In this document: positions 1 to 4,488 of the stretch, one piece after another | Numbering within the stretch: the stretch's first letter is position 1 | Layout: each line of letters starts with the position of its first letter | NCBI GenBank assembly: GCA_017452945.1 | Contig: JAFTLD010000104.1 | Span: forward strand, 1 to 7,936 | Direction of reading: 5' to 3' | Source: Clostridia bacterium | GTDB lineage: Bacteria > Bacillota_A > Clostridia > Oscillospirales > CAG-272 | Length of the DNA: 7,936 nucleotides | Program-made: the position numbers and the translations under genes | Notes under the pieces: generated by a model | Seen by the model: the letters and a program-made list of their open reading frames with translations, nothing else | Databases searched by the model: none | Told to the model about the DNA's origin: nothing

Positions 1-57
1 TTCGATCTTTTCAATATCAGCGTCATGCCAACAGTACTTATGAAATTGGTTTATCAT
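1..57 (-). CDS. Partial CDS, N-terminus of unknown protein (runs off left edge)
   Basis: An ATG at 57-55 on the minus strand opens 19 codons that stay open to the window edge, reading MINQFHKYCWHDADIEKIE. An AAAGGG ribosome-binding-like sequence (plus positions 66-71) lies 8 nt upstream of the start, which is suitable spacing. A TATAAA -10-like hexamer is at 85-90, but no convincing -35 accompanies it. The aromatic/His-rich start with a W-H-D-A stretch resembles the beginnings of some small uncharacterised bacterial proteins, but no family can be assigned from 19 residues. It would be co-directional with the DUF559 gene and separated from it by the repeat pair. It could also be a chance ORF. 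Confidence 0.4.
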   Translation of the reverse strand, partial: MINQFHKYCWHDADIEKIE

Positions 58-173
58 ACTTCATGCCCTTTCTGCTGTTATTTGTTTATAAACTGTTTTG
101 TCGCCGGTTTCGCATTTGTATTACAAACGCTTCGGGCAAAGTCCGTACCCCCTTAAGACGCACGAGCGCGTCC

Positions 174-220
174 AAAGGCTCCCTCCGGGAGGGAGCTGGC
201 GCCGTAGGCGACTGAGGGAG
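174..220 (+). repeat. Palindromic repeat module A (two hairpins)
   Basis: The module starts AAAGGCTCCCTCC. It contains a 9-bp hairpin with arms at 178-186 and 188-196 (GCTCCCTCC/GGAGGGAGC, one base between them). A second small hairpin follows, CGCC-GTA-GGCG at 200-210, and the module ends with GAGGGAG (214-220), which could pair instead with CTCCCTC at 179-185. The same architecture is found in opposite orientation in module B (263-311). A further 5-bp hairpin (GACGC/GCGTC, 157-172) abuts its left side. The nature of the repeat is inferred from the two copies in this window; genome-wide copy number cannot be seen. Confidence 0.75.
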
Positions 221-262
221 AGTGCGTAACAATGAAGTGAATCTAAACTTAAAGTCACGCAG

Positions 263-311
263 GCTCCTTCCACCGCTAACGCGGTCCCCCTCCCTCTCGG
301 AGGGAGGCTTT
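263..311 (-). repeat. Palindromic repeat module B, inverted relative to module A
   Basis: Read on the minus strand, this module begins AAAGCCTCCCTCC (311-299), matching module A at 12 of 13 positions. It has an 8-bp hairpin (289-296 with 300-307), then a second hairpin ACCGC-TAAC-GCGGT (272-285), then a GGAAGGAG tail. The hairpin order is therefore the same as in module A but reversed, so the two modules form an inverted pair about 138 bp across. The module overlaps the 3' end of the DUF559 coding region, and its second hairpin loop supplies that gene's TAG stop codon. Confidence 0.75.
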
Positions 312-653
312 CACGGCAGTATCTATATACTCGCAGACACCCCGAAAGTTTGTGTTGATTTGTCGGTTTGTAAAACGAATAACTTTCAGATCGTAGCCTT
401 CAAGAATTTCGGTGCGAAATTCGTCTTTTTGTCTGCCGTCCTCAGTATAGTGCTGCGAGCCATCAATTTCTATAATCAATTTCGCTTTGTGACAATAAAA
501 GTCAGCAATAAAATCCTCGATTGCTTTTTGGCGTTGAAAACGCACTTCGTATTTTGCCAAAAAGTCATACCACAAATGCTTTTCTTGCGGTGTCGCATTT
601 TTGCGCAAATTTTTGGCAAGAGTAATATTCTTTTGATTATAATCGAGCGACAT
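276..653 (-). CDS. DUF559 domain protein, Vsr/PD-(D/E)XK-like endonuclease
   Basis: This 125-residue protein is close to the usual length for short DUF559 proteins. The family is related to very-short-patch-repair-type and restriction-type endonucleases and is presumed to cut DNA; the substrate is unknown. Visible features are an N-terminal helix with LRKNATPQEKHLWYDFL (16-32), the core strand FIADFYCHKAKLIIEIDGSQH (48-68, by position) with acidic residues D51, E62 and D64 in a D-x10-E-x-D arrangement, and the VIRFTN strand (91-96). The start is supported by GGGGGAG 5 nt upstream of ATG 653. The last 11 codons (KASLREGGGPR) and the stop lie inside palindromic repeat B, so the native C-terminus has probably been replaced or fixed by the repeat. 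The gene is visibly more AT-rich than its neighbours, which suggests transfer. The family call is firm; the activity is inferred. Confidence 0.88.
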   Translation of the reverse strand: MSLDYNQKNITLAKNLRKNATPQEKHLWYDFLAKYEVRFQRQKAIEDFIADFYCHKAKLIIEIDGSQHYTEDGRQKDEFRTEILEGYDLKVIRFTNRQINTNFRGVCEYIDTAVKASLREGGGPR

Positions 654-683
654 ATTTACTCCCCCGAAATGTTTGTTGTATTC

Positions 684-712
684 ATTATATCACAAAATCG
701 GCAGAAAGAAAA
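684..712 (-). promoter_or_regulatory. Promoter of the DUF559 gene (extended -10)
   Basis: On the minus strand a TATAAT -10 (plus 684-689) is preceded by TGA, giving an extended -10 element (TGATATAAT). The -35 at 17-nt spacing (707-712, TTTTCT) is poor, as is common with extended -10 promoters. Transcription would start about 23 nt upstream of the ATG at 653. The -35 region falls inside the hairpin at 698-725. Confidence 0.6.
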
Positions 713-725
713 CTCCTTCTGCCGA
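694..725 (-). terminator. Likely intrinsic terminator of the acyltransferase transcript
   Basis: A 9-bp inverted repeat (TCGGCAGAA 698-706 with TTCTGCCGA 717-725) has a 10-nt loop. On the minus strand it is followed directly by four T residues (697-694). It lies 65 nt past the stop codon of the acyltransferase gene and just before the DUF559 promoter. The U-tract is short, so termination may be partial. Confidence 0.5.
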
Positions 726-789
726 AATTTGTAAACAGCCATATGAGAAGCAGCCTATCCGGCAGCCTTTATTTACGGTTCGGTGGATT

Positions 790-1983
790 CTATGCCTCCG
801 GCTCGGCCTTTTTGCACCGCGCAGCGATCTTACCGGGCAGATCGGCAAGGTATTCGATCCCCTTGTCTATGCGGGCAAACTTGAAAAGATAGATCTTGCA
901 TAAGGTAAAGAGCGCAGTTGCAAAAAAGATCGCGAACACTGCACCGAACGAGCAGATCAGCATTTTCCAAGTCGGATAGTCGGCAAATTCGCGGAAGGAA
1001 TGCCACAGCTCATCCCAATACCAGCCCGCGGAGCAAACGTGTAGCACGAAAATGCCCCAGGTGGCTTTGGCCAGATTGGCAACGATCACCTTGATCGGCT
1101 TGCCCTTGATTTTGATCTGCATAAAGAACAGAAGCAGCGCAACGGACATGATCACCATGCAGGGAGATACGTAGCTGATCAGATCGTCTCGGTACTGATA
1201 AAGCGTGGCGGATTCCTCCAAAAGCCTCTTTTCGAACTGCTTTTCCGCGTAGATCATTTTGTACCAGGCAATAAAGGCGGAGAAAAAGAAGGCGGAAAGC
1301 GTTACAGGCCATTTTGCCCACTTGGGTGCTCCGTAAATGCGGAAATACGCGCCTATGACGTAAAGACAGATCAGCCAGATGGTGGAATAACCGCCGCCAA
1401 GACCGTAGTTGTCTTTATGTACGATCAATTTGAAGATGGTGGGTACCTGCAGCCAAAGGATGATCGCGATGTGCTGTTTGCGGCTCAGTGAGAGAAGTCC
1501 CTTATTCAAAAGAGGGATGAGGGGAAACATAAAGAAATAGGCACAGAGGTACCAAAGCTCGCGTCTTGCCAAAGGGAAGATCGCGCTCAGCCACCAATCC
1601 TTTTCCACTTGTACGGAAGGAATGAAAAAGTGCGCGACTGCCGTAATACCCAGAATGAGCACCACGGTTTCCAGCCACAGATGGATAAAGCGTCGGAATT
1701 TGAATTTGGTCTTGACGTTGGCAAAGCCGGAAATGATGGCGTAACAATTGACCGAGCAGTAACCGATGGTTTCCAAAAACCAGGCAACCTGATAGTTATC
1801 GGAAAGGTGCTCGGAATACGCGCGGACGCCTCCGTGTCCCATTACGTGCAAAAGGATCACGAGCAGCATGGATACGATACGGAACAGCTCCACGCCCATA
1901 TTGCGCTCGCTTTTTTGCGAGAGGGGCGGCAAAAGCTCTGCTTGCATTGCTTGAGTATCGGCTTGCGTTTTGAGTGCAGTCAT
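790..1983 (-). CDS. Acyltransferase 3 family integral membrane protein
   Basis: This 397-residue polytopic membrane protein belongs to the acyltransferase-3 family (PF01757). Members move acetyl or other acyl groups onto cell-surface polysaccharides, peptidoglycan or small molecules. Hallmarks seen: GVELFRIVSMLLVILLHVMG (30-49) with the R35-x10-H46 pair typical of the active site, SVNCYAIISGF (77-87), ELWYLCAYFFMFPLIPLLNK (142-161), and TWGIFVLHVCSAGW (308-321). About ten hydrophobic segments are spread over residues 35-368, preceded by a 28-residue polar tail and followed by a basic tail. The start is set by AAGGAGA, 6 nt upstream of ATG 1983. No glycosyltransferase or SGNH domain is attached, and neighbouring genes give no clue to the acceptor. 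The family is certain; the substrate is not known. Confidence 0.92.
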   Translation of the reverse strand: MTALKTQADTQAMQAELLPPLSQKSERNMGVELFRIVSMLLVILLHVMGHGGVRAYSEHLSDNYQVAWFLETIGYCSVNCYAIISGFANVKTKFKFRRFIHLWLETVVLILGITAVAHFFIPSVQVEKDWWLSAIFPLARRELWYLCAYFFMFPLIPLLNKGLLSLSRKQHIAIILWLQVPTIFKLIVHKDNYGLGGGYSTIWLICLYVIGAYFRIYGAPKWAKWPVTLSAFFFSAFIAWYKMIYAEKQFEKRLLEESATLYQYRDDLISYVSPCMVIMSVALLLFFMQIKIKGKPIKVIVANLAKATWGIFVLHVCSAGWYWDELWHSFREFADYPTWKMLICSFGAVFAIFFATALFTLCKIYLFKFARIDKGIEYLADLPGKIAARCKKAEPEA

Positions 1984-2023
1984 TTGAAATCTCCTTTTTG
2001 ATGGGGCTCTGTCCTTTGCATAT

Positions 2024-2052
2024 ATTATGCCATATATCCGTCATAATGTCAA
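2024..2052 (-). promoter_or_regulatory. Sigma-A type promoter of the acyltransferase gene
   Basis: On the minus strand there is a perfect -35 TTGACA (2047-2052), a 17-nt spacer, and -10 CATAAT (2024-2029) preceded by TGG. The predicted start near 2016 gives a leader of about 33 nt before ATG 1983. A short dyad GCATA-TAT-TATGC (2018-2030) covers the -10 region. Confidence 0.8.
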
Positions 2053-2161
2053 GAACGGCACAATTGGCATCTTTTCCTTAATAAGGACGGATTTTTTCTT
2101 GAAATGTTCCGCTTTTTTCAAATTATTTTGCAAAAATTTCAAAAAAAATTTGCATAAGGTA

Positions 2162-2190
2162 TTGCAAATGGCAAAAACTTGTGTTATAAT
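2162..2190 (+). promoter_or_regulatory. Promoter of the rimP-nusA-ylxR-ylxQ-infB operon
   Basis: TTGCAA (2162-2167) lies 17 nt upstream of TATAAT (2185-2190), which is preceded by TGT, giving an extended -10. Upstream is a strongly A/T-tracted region (2091-2150) that could act as an UP element. A 7-bp dyad ATTTGCA/TGCAAAT (2148-2154 and 2163-2169) covers the -35, so an operator is possible. Predicted start near 2197, leaving a leader of about 70 nt. Confidence 0.8.
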
Positions 2191-2196
2191 GCCTAC

Positions 2197-2267
2197 AGTA
2201 GGATACTATGTTGGAGTGGGTTGAGCAAATCCACTCCAAAAATTTTATCATGGAAAGGATACTGAGC
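2197..2267 (+). promoter_or_regulatory. Leader of rimP mRNA with a 9-bp hairpin
   Basis: The leader contains a perfect 9-bp stem (TTGGAGTGG 2211-2219 with CCACTCCAA 2231-2239) and an 11-nt loop. It is followed by AAAATTTT rather than a clean U-tract, so it is not a convincing terminator. The rimP ribosome binding site follows at about 2253-2259. An ATG at 2208 is in frame with rimP and would run through the hairpin, but it has no Shine-Dalgarno sequence and lies upstream of the conserved part of RimP. Function unknown; leader hairpins acting as attenuators are known for operons of this kind. Confidence 0.45.
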
Positions 2268-2762
2268 ATGAGTACAGCACAAGGCGCAAAAAGGCAGGGC
2301 AGTATTGCGCAAAGAGTATGGGAGATCGTACTTCCGACGGCTGACGAGCTGGAGTATATTCTCTGGGACGTGGAGTTTGTCAAGGAAGGCGCTGACTATT
2401 ATCTGCGTATTACCATCGACCATCCGAATGGCATCACCATTGACGACTGTGAGCGTTTCCATCGCGCCATTGACCCGGTGCTGGACGATGCTGACCCGAT
2501 CACACAGGCGTATATCTTAGAGGTTTCCTCGCCCGGAATTGAGCGTGAGCTCAAGACCCGCGATCACGTGGAGATGTGCTTGGGTGATACGGTTGAGATC
2601 AGACTTTATTCCGCTTTGCACGGTGCAAAGGTGCACCGCGGCACGCTTGTCGGTTTGACCGAAGAGGGCAACGTGCTGATTGAGCAGGGCGAGAAGCTGC
2701 TGGAGTTTGACGCTGAAAAGGTTGCCAAGCTGCAGACAGTTTACGATTTCGGTGCAAATTGA
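2268..2762 (+). CDS. rimP: Ribosome maturation factor RimP
   Basis: This 164-residue protein is of normal length for RimP, which binds the free 30S subunit and helps late assembly of its head and decoding regions. The N-terminal alpha/beta domain (about 10-92) includes LWDVEFVKE (32-40), YLRITIDHPNGITIDDC (45-61) and the family signature LEVSSPGIERELKTRDH (84-100). The C-terminal half (about 100-160) is the small beta-barrel domain. I chose ATG 2268 because GAAAGGA sits 8 nt upstream. In-frame ATGs at 2208 and 2250 lack a binding site, and the first would encode residues through a leader hairpin. It is the first gene of the operon, 21 nt ahead of nusA, the standard order in bacteria. Confidence 0.95.
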   Translation: MSTAQGAKRQGSIAQRVWEIVLPTADELEYILWDVEFVKEGADYYLRITIDHPNGITIDDCERFHRAIDPVLDDADPITQAYILEVSSPGIERELKTRDHVEMCLGDTVEIRLYSALHGAKVHRGTLVGLTEEGNVLIEQGEKLLEFDAEKVAKLQTVYDFGAN

Positions 2763-2783
2763 GAAAAGGAAGGAACCGACAAA

Positions 2784-3809
2784 ATGAATAACGAATTTTT
2801 CGCCGCTCTTGACCTTTTGGAAAAGGAAAAGGGAATTCCCAAGGCGTACATGATCGAAAAGATCGAAGCGGCACTCTTGTCCGCGTTCAAAAAGGAATAC
2901 GGCAACGGTACCAACGTCAGAATTCATATTGACGAGGTCAAAAAGGACGTGCGCGTTTATCAGCAGCACGAGGTAGTCGAAGAGGTTGAGGATCCTTTGA
3001 CCCAGATCTCCTTGGCAGATGCAAAGGCGATCAGCAAGAGATACACCGTGGGCAAGATCGTGGAAACAGAGGTCAAGCCCAAGAATTTCCGCAGACTCAG
3101 CGCAGCCGCTGCAAAGTCGGTCATCATTCAGGGCATCCGCGAGGGTGAGCGCAGAGCAATGCAGGAGGCTTACGAGAATAAGAGAGAGGAGATCATCACC
3201 GCAACCGTTGATAAGGTGGACTTTGAAACAGGCAACGTGCTGCTGGCAACCGACGACGGCAGAGCCGTGCTTCGTGCCGAGGAGCAGATCCCCGGTGAGA
3301 GCTTCTATCCCGGTGATAAGATCAAGGTCTTTGTGCAGGAGGTTAACAAGGAGTCCAAGGGACCCATCGTAACGCTTTCCCGTGCACATGCGGGCTTGGT
3401 TCGCAGAATGTTCGAGCTGGAGGTTCCCGAGATCGCGGACGGTGTGGTTATCGTCAAGGGCGTGTCCCGTGAGGCCGGCTCGCGCACCAAGATCGCGGTA
3501 TTCTCCAGAGATCCCGACGTCGATCCCGTAGGCGCGTGCATCGGTAACCGCAGCATGCGTATCGACAGCATCGTGGAGGAGCTGCGCGGTGAAAAGGTGG
3601 ATATCGTCAAGTACAGTGAGCAGCCCGAGGAATACGTGGCAGCCGCACTTGCTCCTGCAAACGTGCTGGACGTAGTCATGACAGCCGAGCGCGCATGCCG
3701 CGTATTGGTCGATCCCGATCAGCTTTCCCTTGCCATCGGTAAGGAGGGTCAGAACGTACGTCTGGCCGCAAGACTGACCGGTATGAAGATCGATATCAAG
3801 TCTGAATAA
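2784..3809 (+). CDS. nusA: Transcription termination/antitermination factor NusA
   Basis: This 341-residue NusA is the short Gram-positive form without C-terminal acidic repeats. It binds RNA polymerase and nascent RNA and modulates pausing, intrinsic termination and antitermination of rRNA operons. Domains in order: N-terminal RNAP-binding domain (about 1-125, including FRRLSAAAAKSVIIQGIRE at 102-120), S1 domain (about 135-200), KH1 (about 205-278) and KH2 (about 280-341). KH2 has an intact GKEG loop (319-322) in LAIGKEGQNVRLAARLTG. KH1 is odd: its GxxG loop reads GNRS (254-257), with serine at the second glycine position. AAGGAAGGA lies about 9 nt upstream of ATG 2784. The next gene begins 11 nt after the stop. 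Confidence 0.96.
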   Translation: MNNEFFAALDLLEKEKGIPKAYMIEKIEAALLSAFKKEYGNGTNVRIHIDEVKKDVRVYQQHEVVEEVEDPLTQISLADAKAISKRYTVGKIVETEVKPKNFRRLSAAAAKSVIIQGIREGERRAMQEAYENKREEIITATVDKVDFETGNVLLATDDGRAVLRAEEQIPGESFYPGDKIKVFVQEVNKESKGPIVTLSRAHAGLVRRMFELEVPEIADGVVIVKGVSREAGSRTKIAVFSRDPDVDPVGACIGNRSMRIDSIVEELRGEKVDIVKYSEQPEEYVAAALAPANVLDVVMTAERACRVLVDPDQLSLAIGKEGQNVRLAARLTGMKIDIKSE

Positions 3810-3820
3810 ATTTGTTATCT

Positions 3821-4102
3821 ATGGAACAAAAAGTAAAAAAGATCCCCATGCGTCAGTGTCTTGGCTGCAACGAGCATTTGCCTAAGCGAGAGCTGATCCG
3901 CGTGGTTCGCACGCCCGAGGGTGAGGTCGTAGCAGACACCACCGGCAAGAAGAACGGCCGCGGCGCGTATATCTGTCCCAAGGCCTCTTGCCTGCGCAAG
4001 GCGCAGAAAAGCAAGAGATTGGAAAGGGCGCTGGAATGCACCATTCCCGAGGCTGTGTACGACGGCATTGCCCTTCGCCTTGCATCGGAGGCAGAGCAGT
4101 GA
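3821..4102 (+). CDS. ylxR: YlxR/DUF448 family RNA-binding protein (RnpM)
   Basis: This 93-residue basic protein is of the YlxR family (PF04296, DUF448), nearly always found between nusA and infB in Gram-positives. In Bacillus the homologue, renamed RnpM, binds the RNase P RNA and modulates RNase P. Signatures: PMRQCLGC (9-16), ELIRVVRTPEGEV (24-36) and the hallmark GRGAYIC (46-52). Four cysteines are arranged C13-x2-C16 and C52-x4-C57, which could bind a metal. I prefer ATG 3821. A TTG at 3812 would add MLS but, like the ATG, has no clear Shine-Dalgarno sequence. With nusA ending only 11 nt before, initiation is probably translationally coupled. The stop TGA overlaps the next start. Confidence 0.92.
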   Translation: MEQKVKKIPMRQCLGCNEHLPKRELIRVVRTPEGEVVADTTGKKNGRGAYICPKASCLRKAQKSKRLERALECTIPEAVYDGIALRLASEAEQ

Positions 4103-4422
4103 GCGGCACGGATCGCCTGCTTGGCGCCATCGGCCTTTGCAAAAGGGCAGGAAAGCTGATCTGCGGCGTACCCCTGATCTGCACGGAAATGCGTAAGGGC
4201 GGGCAGATAAGCTTGGTGCTGGCAGCATCCGACGCATCGGACAATACGAAAAAGAAACTCAATGATAAATGCAAATTCTACGGTGTCAGATTGGAATATC
4301 TGCCATATACGGCAGACGTTCTGTCAGACGCGGTAGGCAAGGACGCGCCCATTGGCGCCGTTGCAATCACCGACGCACAAATGGTGCGGGTGGTTGAGGC
4401 ACACCTGCAAAAGCAGGAGTAG
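4099..4422 (+). CDS. ylxQ: L7Ae/L30e/S12e/Gadd45 family K-turn-binding protein YlxQ
   Basis: This 107-residue protein is of the ribosomal L7Ae family (PF01248), related to B. subtilis YlxQ and YbxF, which bind kink-turn RNAs. Motifs: LLGAIGLCKRAGKLICG (7-23), the LVLAASDASDNTKKKL segment (39-54) that contacts the K-turn in this family, and GAVAITD (86-92). The start is GTG at 4099, sharing four bases (GTGA) with the ylxR stop. GGAGG at 4087-4091 is 7 nt upstream, which decides the start. An upstream in-frame ATG at 3988 lies wholly within ylxR and adds 37 non-conserved residues. It is placed directly before infB with a 66-nt gap holding a hairpin. Its RNA partner in the cell is not known from sequence. 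Confidence 0.93.
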   Translation: MSGTDRLLGAIGLCKRAGKLICGVPLICTEMRKGGQISLVLAASDASDNTKKKLNDKCKFYGVRLEYLPYTADVLSDAVGKDAPIGAVAITDAQMVRVVEAHLQKQE

Positions 4423-4432
4423 ACGCCGGGGA

Positions 4433-4466
4433 GGTCCGAACATATGTGCGCAAAGCATATATGACC
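4433..4466 (+). promoter_or_regulatory. Hairpin in the ylxQ-infB gap, with K-turn-like features
   Basis: CATATGTGC (4441-4449) pairs with GCATATATG (4455-4463) over 9 bp with one G-U wobble and a GCAAA loop. GGT (4433-4435) can add three pairs with ACC (4464-4466) across a CCGAA bulge. In a second register the same bases give GG/CC, a three-base UCC bulge, tandem G-A/A-G pairs (GA 4438-4439 opposite GA 4463-4464), then an A-U pair, a mismatch and a 5-bp stem, which matches the K-turn layout but with a very short outer helix. It ends 11 nt before the infB ribosome binding site. The hairpin is seen; a regulatory role is inference. Confidence 0.45.
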
Positions 4467-4488
4467 GAGGGTATTTTAAGGAGGATTT

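Noticed and set aside
174..311. CRISPR array or integron attC-like site
   Set aside because: Only two modules, in opposite orientation, with internal palindromes and no regular spacers. No cas genes or integrase are nearby.
222..734. 170-codon plus-strand frame across the repeats and the DUF559 gene
   Set aside because: It lies opposite the DUF559 gene, whose family motifs, promoter and binding site are clear. Its first part is palindromic repeat sequence.
2075..2098. TCCTTAATAAGGA palindrome followed by a T-tract as a terminator
   Set aside because: The stem is only five or six pairs with a tiny loop, and no plus-strand gene lies upstream to terminate. It is more likely part of the A/T-rich promoter region.
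2208..2267. N-terminal extension of RimP from ATG 2208
   Set aside because: The extension has no Shine-Dalgarno sequence and would encode residues through a 9-bp leader hairpin. ATG 2268 has a good binding site and matches the family start.
2517..3389. 290-codon antisense frame over rimP and nusA
   Set aside because: It is a shadow of well-conserved rimP and nusA with the same codon-bias cause. No start signal or family resemblance.
3988..4098. N-terminal extension of YlxQ from ATG 3988
   Set aside because: It lies entirely inside ylxR in another frame and adds no conserved residues. GTG 4099 has GGAGG at 7 nt and the typical GTGA overlap.
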